The notes below the pieces were generated by a model that did no database searches, was not told the DNA's origin, and worked only from the letters and a program-made list of their open reading frames with translations. The translations under genes and the position numbers were made by a program. From Arenimonas sp. (GTDB taxonomy: Bacteria > Pseudomonadota > Alphaproteobacteria > Rhizobiales > Rhizobiaceae), in the NCBI GenBank assembly GCA_019459145.1, contig JAIBEK010000048.1:1-59529 (forward strand): a stretch of 59,529 nt of DNA, written 5' to 3'. Each line of letters starts with the position of its first letter. The stretch's first letter is position 1. Below, piece after piece: positions 1-8,660 of the stretch.

Positions 1-1
1 C

Positions 2-904
2 ACCTCGGTGAAGAAGGGCGACCATGTCATTCCGCTCTACACGCCGGAATGCCGCGAATGCTATTCCTGCCTCAGCCGCAAGACCAATCTGTGCACCGCC
101 ATCCGCTCGACGCAAGGGCAAGGCCTGATGCCGGACGGCACCTCGCGCTTTTCGATCGGCAAGGACAAGATCCACCATTACATGGGCTGCTCGACCTTCT
201 CCAACTTCACCGTGCTGCCGGAGATCGCGGTCGCCAAGGTCAATCCCGACGCGCCGTTCGACAAGATCTGCTATATCGGCTGCGGGGTGACGACCGGTAT
301 CGGCGCGGTGATCAACACCGCCAAGGTCGAGTTCGGTGCGACGGCCATCGTCCTCGGGCTGGGCGGCATCGGCCTCAACGTGTTGCAGGGGCTCAGGCTT
401 GCCGGCGCCGACATGATCATCGGCGTCGACATCAACAATGACCGCAAGGAATGGGGCGAAAAGTTCGGCATGACGCATTTCGTCAATCCGAAGGAGGTCG
501 GCGACGACATCGTGCCCTATCTGGTCAACCTGACCAAGCGCAATGGCGACCTGATCGGCGGCGCCGACTATACCTTCGACTGCACCGGCAATACCAAGGT
601 GATGCGCCAGGCGCTGGAATCAAGCCATCGCGGCTGGGGAAAATCGATCATCATCGGGGTGGCTGGCGCCGGCCAGGAGATCTCGACGCGCCCGTTCCAG
701 CTGGTCACCGGCCGCAACTGGATGGGCACCGCGTTTGGCGGCGCGCGCGGCCGCACCGACGTGCCAAAAATCGTCGACTGGTACATGCAGGGCAAGATCC
801 TGATCGACCCGATGATCACCCACACCATGCCGCTCGACGATATCAACAAGGGCTTTGACATGATGCACAAGGGTGAGAGCATTCGCGGCGTGGTGGTCTA
901 TTGA
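2..904 (+). CDS. frmA: S-(hydroxymethyl)glutathione dehydrogenase (class III alcohol dehydrogenase), 5' partial
   Basis: Oxidises S-hydroxymethylglutathione, the spontaneous adduct of formaldehyde and glutathione, to S-formylglutathione with NAD+; cytosolic. The visible ~300 residues begin just before the structural-zinc lobe, whose four cysteines lie in CRECYSC and NLC. A Rossmann fold follows (GLGGIGLNV glycine motif, then acidic GVDINNDR for NAD). The catalytic-zinc N-terminus (about 70 residues) lies left of the window, so the GTG at 8 is not the real start; the frame is open from base 2. The product is handed to the hydrolase at 2656-3489 on the same strand. A strong hairpin follows at 923-950. 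Family assignment is very secure. Confidence 0.95.
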   Translation, partial: TSVKKGDHVIPLYTPECRECYSCLSRKTNLCTAIRSTQGQGLMPDGTSRFSIGKDKIHHYMGCSTFSNFTVLPEIAVAKVNPDAPFDKICYIGCGVTTGIGAVINTAKVEFGATAIVLGLGGIGLNVLQGLRLAGADMIIGVDINNDRKEWGEKFGMTHFVNPKEVGDDIVPYLVNLTKRNGDLIGGADYTFDCTGNTKVMRQALESSHRGWGKSIIIGVAGAGQEISTRPFQLVTGRNWMGTAFGGARGRTDVPKIVDWYMQGKILIDPMITHTMPLDDINKGFDMMHKGESIRGVVVY

Positions 905-922
905 GCATGCCGATCAAGGGCC

Positions 923-950
923 GGCCGTCCTGAAAATAGTCAGGGCGGCC
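923..950 (+). terminator. Hairpin after frmA
   Basis: An 11-bp stem (GGCCGTCCTGA pairing with TCAGGGCGGCC, one G-T wobble) with loop AAATAG begins 19 bases after the frmA stop. No T-run follows, so it may be an mRNA-stabilising or attenuating hairpin rather than a classic intrinsic terminator. Confidence 0.5.
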
Positions 951-1039
951 CCTGCTCCCTCCCCCTGCAAATGCGGGGAAATATGGTAGTTCTGTGCTGA
1001 CCGGATCGTCCGTTCCGCGCACCATTGGGGGGAAACCAT

Positions 1040-1444
1040 ATGTCGATCAGATACGCATTGACCGCAATCGCCATTCTCGCTCTGCCCGGCATGGCCGCGG
1101 CCGATCCGACCGGAAGCTATTCGCTGGTCGGCCGCAATCCCGATAGCGGCGAGGACTATTCCGGCACGGTCGAAGTCACCCGTCACGGCGAGACCTATAT
1201 CGTCGTGTGGGACATAGGCGGCAAGGAATCGATCGGCACCGGGCTCGGCGCCAAGTTCGTCGGCGAGGGCCGCTTCGAGATCGGCCCTGCCAGCGAGGAC
1301 GACACCGCCATTTCCGTCGGATATGTGGCGGAGGACAATTTCGGCATTGCCATGTATTTCGAACAGCCGGACGGCACCTGGCAGGGCGTGTGGACCTATG
1401 GCGGTTCGGAAAAGGTGACCGGAGAGATCTGGACGCGGGACTAG
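1040..1444 (+). CDS. Small exported protein of unknown function
   Basis: A 134-residue protein. The ATG at 1040 is chosen because GGGGGGA lies just upstream; an in-frame TTG at 1025 has no such support. Residues 1-25 form a signal peptide (basic start, hydrophobic run, AAA-D cleavage region), so the mature protein should be periplasmic or secreted. The mature part is acidic, glycine-rich and beta-rich, with repeated short segments ending in G-x-W-x-G-V-W near the C-terminus. I recognise it as a conserved rhizobial hypothetical but know no assigned function. It sits between frmA and a DUF188 gene on the same strand; a link to formaldehyde metabolism is unproven. Confidence 0.75.
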   Translation: MSIRYALTAIAILALPGMAAADPTGSYSLVGRNPDSGEDYSGTVEVTRHGETYIVVWDIGGKESIGTGLGAKFVGEGRFEIGPASEDDTAISVGYVAEDNFGIAMYFEQPDGTWQGVWTYGGSEKVTGEIWTRD

Positions 1445-1489
1445 ACCAAGGCTATGGGGCCTTGGCGAAGTCAAGGATTGAAGGCCTGA

Positions 1490-1933
1490 ATGATCTATGT
1501 CGATGCCGATGCCTGCCCGGTGAAGCCGGAAATCCTCAAAGTCGCGGAACGCCACGGCCTTGGGGTGACCTTTGTCGCCAATTCGGGCCTGAGGCCGTCG
1601 CGCGACCCGATGGTCAAGAATGTCATCGTCTCGAACGGCTTCGACGCCGCCGACGACTGGATCGCCGAACGCGCCGGTGCCGGCGACATCGTGGTGACGG
1701 CCGACGTGCCGCTGGCGGGCCGCTGCGTTGCCGCCGGCGCCTTCGTCACCGGTCCGACCGGCCGGGTGTTCGACACGGCCAATATCGGCATGGCGACCGC
1801 GATGCGCGATCTCGGCGCACATCTGCGCGAGACCGGCGAGAGCAAGGGCTATAACGCCGCCTTTTCACCACGCGACCGCTCGGCCTTCCTCGAAACGCTC
1901 GACCGGCTTTGTCGCCGGGCGAAGGCGTGCTAG
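1490..1933 (+). CDS. YaiI/YqxD family protein (DUF188, UPF0178)
   Basis: A 147-residue cytosolic protein that starts with the family hallmark MIYVDADACPVK, an acidic PIN-like/NYN-like first strand. It continues with conserved VANSG, GADGDIVVTADVPLA-like and PTGRVFDTANIG blocks. Length and motif order fit the UPF0178 family. The fold suggests a metal-dependent nuclease or hydrolase, but no substrate is established. It lies 45 bases after the exported protein and just ahead of a membrane protein on the same strand, so co-transcription is likely. Confidence 0.88.
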   Translation: MIYVDADACPVKPEILKVAERHGLGVTFVANSGLRPSRDPMVKNVIVSNGFDAADDWIAERAGAGDIVVTADVPLAGRCVAAGAFVTGPTGRVFDTANIGMATAMRDLGAHLRETGESKGYNAAFSPRDRSAFLETLDRLCRRAKAC

Positions 1934-1976
1934 TCGGTCGGCTGTTCTTGCCGACATGCGCACCCGGGACCGGACA

Positions 1977-2636
1977 ATGGCCAGTATTTCCCATCGCCTG
2001 ATCGCCCACCGACATGGTCCGTTCTTCGCCGGCCTCGCCGCCGCCGCTATTGCCGTCATTGCCGCGGGTTTCGCCAAGCCGCGGCTTGTTCTCGAAGCAG
2101 GCGCCGTGGCCTTCTTTCTCACCTATCTGGTGCTGATCGCACTTCGCCTGCCGCAACTGAGCGCGGACTATCTGAAGGACAATGCGGAGGAAGCCGACGA
2201 GCCGGCGCCGGTAATCCTGCTGGTCACGCTCGCCACGGTGATCGTGGCCGTGGTGTCGCTGTTTCTCGCGCTCAACCGGACCGCGGGCGGCAGCGGGCTC
2301 GAACTGGCGCTCGCCTTTGCCTCCGTGCTCGGCGGCTGGCTGACGATCCACACCATGACCGCCATTCACTACGCCCACCTCTATTGGCGACCCGATAGCA
2401 CCGACAAGGACGGCGGCAATCGCGGCGGGCTCGAATTCCCCGGAACGGAAGCGCCGTGCGGCTACGACTTCCTCTATTTCGCCTTCGTCATCGGCATGAC
2501 GGCCCAGACCTCCGACACCGCGATTACCTCGACGTCGATGCGGCGGATCAACCTCCTGCACTCGATTGTCTCCTATTTTTTCAACACCGTGCTCATCGCA
2601 GCCGCGGTCAATGGCGCAGTGTCATTAGCCGGCTAG
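1977..2636 (+). CDS. DUF1345 family integral membrane protein
   Basis: 219 residues with about five hydrophobic helices. The N-terminal pair is separated from the rest by an acidic cytosolic stretch (DNAEEADEPAP). The later block GYDFLYFAFVIGMTAQTSD followed by the C-terminal helix is characteristic of DUF1345. Function is unknown. The ATG at 1977 gives the first helix a normal basic leader; an in-frame ATG at 1956 adds seven residues and cannot be excluded. It precedes fghA by 19 bases. Confidence 0.8.
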   Translation: MASISHRLIAHRHGPFFAGLAAAAIAVIAAGFAKPRLVLEAGAVAFFLTYLVLIALRLPQLSADYLKDNAEEADEPAPVILLVTLATVIVAVVSLFLALNRTAGGSGLELALAFASVLGGWLTIHTMTAIHYAHLYWRPDSTDKDGGNRGGLEFPGTEAPCGYDFLYFAFVIGMTAQTSDTAITSTSMRRINLLHSIVSYFFNTVLIAAAVNGAVSLAG

Positions 2637-2655
2637 CCAAAAGGACGTATTCTCG

Positions 2656-3489
2656 ATGAAGATCCTCTCCCAGAACACCGCATTCGGCGGCATGCAGGGC
2701 GTTTTTTCCCACGACTCGCAGACGACCAAATGCGAAATGACCTTTGCCGTGTTCGTTCCGCCGCAGGCCATCGCCGAGCGTCGGCCGGTGCTGTGGTATC
2801 TGTCGGGCCTGACCTGCAGCCATGCCAATGTTATGGAAAAGGGCGAATATCGCCGCATGGCCGCCGAGCTCGGGCTCATCATCGTCTGCCCCGACACCAG
2901 CCCGCGCGGCACGGACGTACCGGACGAGCTGACCAACTGGAAGATGGGCAAGGGCGCCGGCATGTATCTCGATGCCACCGAAAGCCCCTGGGCCGAGCAT
3001 TTCCAGATTTATTCCTACGTCACGAAGGAATTGCCGGCGCTGGTGAGCGAGCATTTCCGCGTCGACATGGACCGGCAGGGGATTTTCGGCCACTCGATGG
3101 GCGGCCACGGCGCGATGACCATTGCGCTCAAGAACCCGGAGCGCTTCAAGAGCTGCTCGGCCTTTGCGCCGATCGTCAATCCGATGACGGCCGACTGGAC
3201 GCAGGATGCGTTCGAGAAATATATCGGCGCTGACCGGGCGAAATGGCGGCAATATGATGCCTGCGCATTGGTCGAGGACGGCGCCCGCTTTCCGGAATTC
3301 CTGATCGACCAGGGCAAGGCCGACAGTTTTCTCGAAACGGGCCTGAAACCCTGGCTGTTCGAGGAGGCGATCAAGGACAGCGATATCGGGCTGACGCTTC
3401 GGATGCACGAGCGCTACGACCATTCCTACTACTTCATCTCGACCTTCATGGACGATCATTTGCGCTGGCACGCAGAGAGGCTGGGGTGA
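2656..3489 (+). CDS. fghA: S-formylglutathione hydrolase
   Basis: Hydrolyses S-formylglutathione to formate and glutathione, the second step of glutathione-dependent formaldehyde detoxification. 277 residues, the normal length for this esterase-D family alpha/beta hydrolase. The nucleophile elbow GHSMGGHGA is present, as are the family blocks LSGLTCSHAN (oxyanion region), DTSPRG and GAGMYLDAT. The C-terminal YDHSYYFI holds the catalytic histidine. AAGGA upstream of the ATG supports the start. It lies downstream of frmA on the same strand, forming the expected two-step pathway despite three intervening genes. It converges on the GH43 gene. Confidence 0.96.
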   Translation: MKILSQNTAFGGMQGVFSHDSQTTKCEMTFAVFVPPQAIAERRPVLWYLSGLTCSHANVMEKGEYRRMAAELGLIIVCPDTSPRGTDVPDELTNWKMGKGAGMYLDATESPWAEHFQIYSYVTKELPALVSEHFRVDMDRQGIFGHSMGGHGAMTIALKNPERFKSCSAFAPIVNPMTADWTQDAFEKYIGADRAKWRQYDACALVEDGARFPEFLIDQGKADSFLETGLKPWLFEEAIKDSDIGLTLRMHERYDHSYYFISTFMDDHLRWHAERLG

Positions 3490-3503
3490 GGTTTGCGAAC
3501 CTA

Positions 3504-3526
3504 TCTTCTCCCCGGCGGGGAGAAGA
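3504..3526. terminator. Palindromic hairpin between convergent genes
   Basis: A 10-bp perfect stem TCTTCTCCCC / GGGGAGAAGA with loop GGC. It lies between the convergent stops of fghA (3489) and the GH43 gene (3543). The sequence is the core of the type-B palindromic repeat found elsewhere in the window, so here a single repeat half may serve as a bidirectional stop. Confidence 0.55.
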
Positions 3527-3542
3527 ACGACGTCGGCCAGGC

Positions 3543-5177
3543 TCAACCCCGCCGATAGACAAACCAGTCGAAATCGGCGGCTTTCGCGCGGCCGCTGGTG
3601 TCGAAGGCAAACATGCCGGTGAAGGCGCCGGTGAACGAGCCGTGCTCGCCGCGGCCGCCCTCGTCGGAGATCACGCCGGCGTCGAGGACGGGGCCGATCG
3701 GCTGCCAGGCGGCCTCTCCGCCCCCCTCGCCCATGCCATCGTCAGCCGGGCGCCAGAAGAACCGGAGTTCGTTGTCGATGACCTCCATGGCGAGGTCGAG
3801 CGGGCCATCGGGCACGGATACGCCATGCCCCGCCGGGAAGCTTAGCCGGCTATCGGGATAGTCACCGGCGCAGGAGAGGATGGTCACAACACGGCCGAGC
3901 TTCTCGTGCAGGGTGACGCCCAGCGCATGCAGCTTGTGGCGATTGTAGTAGTGGGTGATGCCCGCGACCTGCTGGTAGGTGTCGGGCGTGAAGTCCACCC
4001 GGGTCTCGGCTCGAAAGCGATGATCCTCCTGCCGGCGCGCCACCAGCGATTGCTCGAACCAGGAGCCGAGGCTCTCGCGGCCAAAGAGCCGAAAATGGCC
4101 CGGTCGGGCGGCAAGGGAAAACAGGCGGTCGGGTTCCGGCGTGCGCAGCCACTGGAACTCGGGCGGCAGGAGCGCATCGTCGAAATCGCGCCGGATGGCT
4201 TCCGGCCGTTCGAGACGTTCCGCCGGCTTTGGCGGCGCAACGTCGATCGCCGGAACCGGGCCGCCGTCTTCGAGATAGAGCCAGCCGTCTTCGCGCCACA
4301 CGCATTTCTGCAGCGCCGTCTCGCGCCCCAAGGTGCAGCGCCGCCTGGGCTCCAGCGGCCGGCCGCAGAGATGGGTGTGATAGGCCTCGCCGTCGGGCGT
4401 CTCGACATATTGGCCATGGCCGGCGCGCTGAAGCGCTGCCTCCGGATGGTCCTTCGACGTGATCAGATGGGTGTCCGGATGCAATTCGTAGGGGCCGTCG
4501 ATGCTGCGCGAGCGTGCCATGGTCACGGCATGGCCGTAGCCGGTGCCGCCCTCGGCGGTCGTCAGGTAGTACCAACCGTTCCGCTTGAACAGGTGCGGCC
4601 CCTCGACCAGGCCGAGCGGGCTGCCGGGGAAGATGTTCTTCACCGGGCCGATCAGCGTTCGGCTCGCCGGGTCCCATTCCTGCAGCAGGATGCCGTCGAA
4701 GGCGGGATGCTTGGGCGAGCCGCCATAGCTCTCGGTGCGGTGGTTCCACTGCATGTTGAGGAACCATTTGCGGCCGTCGTCATCGTGGAACAGCGAGGGG
4801 TCGAAACCCGAAGAATTCACATAGACCGGATCGGACCATTCGGCCTCGATCGAGGGCGCGGTGACGATGTAGTTATGCGCGTCCTTGAAATTGCCGTCGA
4901 AGCGCTTGACGTCGGTATAGACCAGCCAGAACAGACCATCCGCATGGGACAGGCACGGCGCCCAGACGCCGCAGCTGTCGGGATTGCCGCGCATGTCGAG
5001 CTGGGCCTTGCGCTCCAGCGGACGGCGCACCAGCGTCCAGTTGACGAGATCGCGCGAGTGGTGGATCTGCACGCCCGGAAACCACTCGAAGGTGGAGGTG
5101 GCGATGTAATAGTCCTCGCCGACCCGGACGATCGACGGGTCCGGGTTGAAGCCCGGCAGGATGGGGTTGTGAATCAT
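3543..5177 (-). CDS. Glycoside hydrolase family 43 (beta-xylosidase / alpha-arabinofuranosidase-like)
   Basis: 544 residues. Predicted to cleave xylose or arabinose units from hemicellulose oligosaccharides; no signal peptide, so it acts on imported oligomers. The five-bladed beta-propeller catalytic domain fills residues 1-310. It has the three family acids: general base D13 (NPDPS), pKa-tuning D126 (GFDPSLF) and general acid E192 (LVEGPHLF). A C-terminal jelly-roll domain (about 340-544) is typical of the XynB subgroup. The start at 5177 is chosen for GGAGGAGA upstream. It is the last gene of the leftward sugar locus, separated from the aldo/keto reductase by repeats. Activity on xylan or arabinan is inferred from family only. 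Confidence 0.9.
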   Translation of the reverse strand: MIHNPILPGFNPDPSIVRVGEDYYIATSTFEWFPGVQIHHSRDLVNWTLVRRPLERKAQLDMRGNPDSCGVWAPCLSHADGLFWLVYTDVKRFDGNFKDAHNYIVTAPSIEAEWSDPVYVNSSGFDPSLFHDDDGRKWFLNMQWNHRTESYGGSPKHPAFDGILLQEWDPASRTLIGPVKNIFPGSPLGLVEGPHLFKRNGWYYLTTAEGGTGYGHAVTMARSRSIDGPYELHPDTHLITSKDHPEAALQRAGHGQYVETPDGEAYHTHLCGRPLEPRRRCTLGRETALQKCVWREDGWLYLEDGGPVPAIDVAPPKPAERLERPEAIRRDFDDALLPPEFQWLRTPEPDRLFSLAARPGHFRLFGRESLGSWFEQSLVARRQEDHRFRAETRVDFTPDTYQQVAGITHYYNRHKLHALGVTLHEKLGRVVTILSCAGDYPDSRLSFPAGHGVSVPDGPLDLAMEVIDNELRFFWRPADDGMGEGGGEAAWQPIGPVLDAGVISDEGGRGEHGSFTGAFTGMFAFDTSGRAKAADFDWFVYRRG

Positions 5178-5207
5178 GCTGCGTCTCTCCTCCACATTAT
5201 TGCGAAA

Positions 5208-5387
5208 ATACCCCCTCTGTCGGCTACGCCGACATCTCCCCCAAAAGGGGGGAGACGATCCACTGCCGTCGCATCCTCCGTGCTCGGAAACTGAAACGCC
5301 GCAACTTCCTGCCAGAGGAAGTCAGGGCGGTCTGCCGAGGTCTCTCTCCCCCCTTGTGGGGGAGATGGCCGGCAGGCCAGAGGGGGT
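5208..5387. repeat. Paired type-A palindromic repeats in opposite orientation
   Basis: The left unit (about 5208-5255) reads CCCCCTCTG... CATCTCCCCC then AAGGGGGGAGA. The right unit (5343-5387) is the same consensus inverted, with GATGGCCGGCAGGCCAGAGG. Together they form a composite element of about 180 bp filling the gap between two genes. The same paired layout recurs at 6499, 11160, 49329 and inside cobN. Confidence 0.8.
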
Positions 5388-5404
5388 GAACCCCAACTCC
5401 AGCG

Positions 5405-6457
5405 TCATTTCGTCTTCCGGGCCGGCCCCTTGCGCTCCGCCGAGGCGGCCCAGAGGTTGATGTCGGCATCCTTCGCGTAGGTGTCGATCTCGGCGAGTTC
5501 GTCCGCGGTGAAATCGCGTTTCTCCAGCGCCTTCACGCAGTCCTCGACCTGCGATGGCTTCGACGCGCCGATCAGCGCGGTGGTGATGCGGTCGCCGCGC
5601 AGCACCCAGGCGAGCGCCATCTGGGCGAGCGTCTGGCCGCGCCGCTCGGCGATGGCGTTGAGCTTGCGGATATTCTCGAGATTGCGCTCGTTGAGGAATT
5701 CGCGGTTGAGCGACTTGTCCTGGGCCGCCCGGCTCTCGTCGGGAATGCCGCCGAGATATTTGGAGGTCAGCATGCCCTGGGCGAGCGGCGAAAAGACGAT
5801 CGAACCGATGCCGAGTTCCTCCAGCGTGTCGATCAGGCCGTCCTCCTCGATCCAGCGGTTGATCATCGAATAGCTCGGCTGGTGGATAAGGCACGGCGTG
5901 CCGAGGCCTTTCAGGATTTCGACGGCCTCGCGGGTGCGCCTGGAATTGTAGGAGGAGAGGCCAACATAGAGCGCCCTGCCCGAGCGGACAATCTGGTCGA
6001 GCGCGCCGCAGGTCTCTTCCAGTGGCGTGTCCGGATCGAAACGGTGCGAATAGAAGATGTCGACGTAATCGAGACCCATGCGCTTGAGGCTCTGGTCGCA
6101 CGACGCGATCAGGTATTTGCGGCTGCCCCATTCGCCATAGGGACCGGGCCACATGCCATAGCCGGCCTTGGACGAAATGATCATCTGGTCGCGATAGCCG
6201 GCAAGGTCGGTCTTGAGGATCTCGCCGAAGGCGAGTTCGGCGGAGCCTGCCGGCGGGCCGTAATTGTTGGCAAGGTCGAAATGGGTGATGCCGAGGTCGA
6301 AGGCCCGGCGGATGATCGCCTGCTTTGCGGCATGCGGCGTGTCGTCGCCGAAATTGTGCCAGAGGCCGAGCGAGATCGCCGGCAGCTTGAGGCCGCGCTT
6401 GCCGCAGCGGTTGTAGGTCATCCGCTCATAGCGGTCTTCGGCGGGGGTGTAGGTCAT
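5405..6457 (-). CDS. yghZ: Aldo/keto reductase, L-glyceraldehyde 3-phosphate reductase type
   Basis: 350 residues, closely resembling E. coli YghZ through most of its length. Shared blocks include LPALSLGLWHNFG-like, FDLANNYGPP, KAGYGMWPGPYG, DYVDIFYSHR and INLWAASA near the end. The AKR tetrad is visible as D and Y in the FDLANNYG block, K in SSKAGYG and H in YSHR. The family reduces small aldehydes with NADPH; in this locus it could reduce a sugar-derived aldehyde. The start at 6457 is the ATG before TYTPAEDRYERM; the in-frame extension upstream is repeat sequence, not gene. Confidence 0.88.
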   Translation of the reverse strand: MTYTPAEDRYERMTYNRCGKRGLKLPAISLGLWHNFGDDTPHAAKQAIIRRAFDLGITHFDLANNYGPPAGSAELAFGEILKTDLAGYRDQMIISSKAGYGMWPGPYGEWGSRKYLIASCDQSLKRMGLDYVDIFYSHRFDPDTPLEETCGALDQIVRSGRALYVGLSSYNSRRTREAVEILKGLGTPCLIHQPSYSMINRWIEEDGLIDTLEELGIGSIVFSPLAQGMLTSKYLGGIPDESRAAQDKSLNREFLNERNLENIRKLNAIAERRGQTLAQMALAWVLRGDRITTALIGASKPSQVEDCVKALEKRDFTADELAEIDTYAKDADINLWAASAERKGPARKTK

Positions 6458-6498
6458 GGATGGTTCTCTCTCAGATGCATGTGCTCGGCGGACGCTAA

Positions 6499-6656
6499 GA
6501 CCCCCTCTGGCTGCCGGCCATCTCCCCCACAAGGAGGGAGAGTGATCGGGGATGCCTCCCGCCCTCCGCCAGCCGCAACTTAGCGGAGCTGGAGCAAAAT
6601 CCCAGAGGCGGCTGCGGAAAAGCCCCTCCCCCTTGTGGGGAGGGGTTGAGGAGGGG
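6499..6656. repeat. Paired type-A palindromic repeats
   Basis: The left unit begins CCCCCTCTGGCTGCCGGCCA at 6501 and runs through CTCCCCCACAAGG. The right unit at about 6621-6656 carries CCCCTCCCCCTTGTGGGG in inverted sense. It fills the gap between the aldo/keto reductase start and the end of the Gfo/Idh/MocA gene. Confidence 0.75.
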
Positions 6657-6658
6657 AA

Positions 6659-7792
6659 TCAGCGAAGCAGCGCCCGCGCCTCCTCGATGCCGAGTGCCGC
6701 CGGCTGGGTGCAGGTGGTCGACAGCGTGACAAATTCGCCCCTCTCGCCCGACTTCAGGATCGCCGTCATCACGTCGACGCCGTGAAGCGCGCGCTCCAGC
6801 GAGCAGCGGGCGTCGCGGCCTTCGAGGATGGCAACCGCCATGTCGGCAAGGCCGGCCGTGCGGTAGTTGGCCCGCGGGCCGTTGGCGTGGTCCTGGTTGT
6901 TGACCCCGAAGGGGTGATCCCAGTTCTCCAGCGGCTTGATGTCCTTGTTCCGGCCGGAAGCCTCAACCGTGCCACCGAAGAAATTCGGGTCGGGCACGTA
7001 GAGCGTGCCTTCGGTGCCGTAGAGCTCCATGTTGGCGTGGCGGTGCGACCAGACATCCCAGCTGGCCGAGAGCGTGATCGTCGCGCCGTTGACGAATTCG
7101 AGAAGCGCATGGACGTTGGTCGGCGTCTTCACCGGGATGACCTCGCCGGCGCGCGGCTGGCTGGTGATGGTTCGGGTTTCGCTCGCCATCGAGGTCAAGG
7201 CGGCCACGCGCTTCACCGGACCGATCAGGTTGATGAGATTGGCGATGTAATAGGGCCCGAGGTCGAGGATCGGGCCGCCGCCCGGCAGGAAGAAGAAATC
7301 CGGATTGGGGTGCCACATCTCCATGCCGGGGCTCATCACATGGCAGGTGCCCGAGGTGATACGGCCGATGCCGCCCTTGTCGATATGGGCGCGGGCCAGC
7401 TGGTGGGCACCGCCGAGGAAGGTGTCGGGGGCACAGCCGACGGACAGCCCCCTGGCGCCGGCGATCCGGCGTAGGTCCTCGCCCTCCATAAGGCTCAAGA
7501 CCAGCGGCTTTTCCGAATAGACGTGCTTGCCGGCCTCGAGGATGCGCTTCGACACCGCATAATGCGCATCCGGGATGGTCAGGTTGACGATGATGTCCAG
7601 CTCGTCATTGGCGAGTAGATCTTCGATCGTCTGCGCCTTCACGCCGTATTCCTCGGCGCGAAGCTCGGCGGCGTTCATGTTGAGGTCCGAGCAGGCCAGC
7701 ACGTTGAGCCCCTTGAAGAGCGGTGCGAGCGAGAAATAGGTGGTCGAGATATTGCCGCATCCGATGATGCCGACGCCGAGTTCGCGTGCCAT
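6659..7792 (-). CDS. Gfo/Idh/MocA family NAD(P)-dependent sugar oxidoreductase
   Basis: 377 residues. The N-terminal Rossmann domain carries GIIGCGNIS at residues 8-16. The family signature EKPL follows about residue 95 (HVYSEKPLVLS), where Lys is the usual catalytic base. A C-terminal alpha/beta domain (about 125-377) includes GGGPILDLGPYYI, holding the conserved active-site Asp/His region of this family. Members oxidise or epimerise sugars, inositols or their derivatives; the exact substrate is unknown. AGGA upstream supports the ATG. It is followed by the reductase and preceded by a TIM-barrel epimerase, a pairing common in rhizobial catabolic loci. Confidence 0.9.
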   Translation of the reverse strand: MARELGVGIIGCGNISTTYFSLAPLFKGLNVLACSDLNMNAAELRAEEYGVKAQTIEDLLANDELDIIVNLTIPDAHYAVSKRILEAGKHVYSEKPLVLSLMEGEDLRRIAGARGLSVGCAPDTFLGGAHQLARAHIDKGGIGRITSGTCHVMSPGMEMWHPNPDFFFLPGGGPILDLGPYYIANLINLIGPVKRVAALTSMASETRTITSQPRAGEVIPVKTPTNVHALLEFVNGATITLSASWDVWSHRHANMELYGTEGTLYVPDPNFFGGTVEASGRNKDIKPLENWDHPFGVNNQDHANGPRANYRTAGLADMAVAILEGRDARCSLERALHGVDVMTAILKSGERGEFVTLSTTCTQPAALGIEEARALLR

Positions 7793-7828
7793 GGAATATG
7801 TCCTGATTGGGTGAATGCCGTTTGAGGA

Positions 7829-8590
7829 TCAGTAGGTGTTGAAGGCGGCGATGGAGCGCTTGATGAGGCGGCCCACGTCCTTCGGATTGTCGTGTTCGAG
7901 GATGTAGTGGCGCACGCCATAGGCCTTGAGCGCGGCCATCAGATCCTTCCACGGCACGGTGCCCTGCCCGACATCGGCCCAGCCGTCCTCGTCGGTATTG
8001 GTGCCGGCAGGCGCGATGTCCTTGACGTGGACCGCAGTGATCCGTTTGCCGTAGCTCTCGATCCAGGCGAAGGGGTCGGCCGCGCCCCGGATGATCCAGG
8101 CGATATCGGCCTCCCAGGCGAGTTCCGGACCGCCGGCAAGGATCTGCTCCTGTGGCGTGGAGCCATCCTCCAGCGTGGCGAATTCGAAGTCGTGATTGTG
8201 CCAGCCGAAGGTCAGCCCCGCATCACGCAGCGGCTTGCCGATTTCCTGCAGGCGCTGGCCGAAGGAAAACCAGCTGCTGGCGTCCTTCGGGCGCATGTCG
8301 GGCAGCAGATAGGGGCAGTAGACCGCCTCGATGCCGAGCAGCCTGGCGATCTTCAGCGCGCGCATCGGATCGCCTTCCAGCAGGTCGAGACCGAAGTGAC
8401 CGGTCGGCATGGTCAGCCCGTTGCGATCGAGATCGGCGCGCAGCGCGTTGAGGCCGGCGTCATCGAGGGCGGCATACATGGCGCCATAGCCTTCGACATG
8501 GGTATATCCGGCTTCGGCGAGCAGCGGATAGATATTGGTGAAGGGCTGAAAATTGCGGGCGCTATAGAGCTGGAAACCGAATTTCGTCAT
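7829..8590 (-). CDS. Sugar phosphate isomerase/epimerase (AP-endonuclease-2-like TIM barrel)
   Basis: 253 residues, a full-length xylose-isomerase-like TIM barrel. Metal-ligand features are visible: E and H of the GWHNHDFEF segment, D of WEADIAWI, HVKDI, and the final LEHDNP. These enzymes isomerise or epimerise keto/aldo sugars with a divalent metal. The start at 8590 is firmly set by AGGAGGA eight bases upstream. It lies between the GH2 enzyme and the Gfo/Idh/MocA dehydrogenase, consistent with processing the monosaccharide released by the hydrolases. Confidence 0.88.
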   Translation of the reverse strand: MTKFGFQLYSARNFQPFTNIYPLLAEAGYTHVEGYGAMYAALDDAGLNALRADLDRNGLTMPTGHFGLDLLEGDPMRALKIARLLGIEAVYCPYLLPDMRPKDASSWFSFGQRLQEIGKPLRDAGLTFGWHNHDFEFATLEDGSTPQEQILAGGPELAWEADIAWIIRGAADPFAWIESYGKRITAVHVKDIAPAGTNTDEDGWADVGQGTVPWKDLMAALKAYGVRHYILEHDNPKDVGRLIKRSIAAFNTY

Positions 8591-8660
8591 GGGGTCTTTC
8601 CTCCTGTTCTTCGACGTCCGGCGGTGGGCCGTGACGCCCTGTCCTTGTCTGGCGATCGCC

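Noticed and set aside
3906..5294. Plus-strand open frame opposite the GH43 gene
   Set aside because: Antisense shadow of a gene with all catalytic acids identified.
5208..6656. Insertion sequence or MITE with a transposase nearby
   Set aside because: The elements have palindromic cores and inverted pairing but no transposase, no clear target duplications; they are better described as rhizobial intergenic palindromic (RIME-like) repeats.
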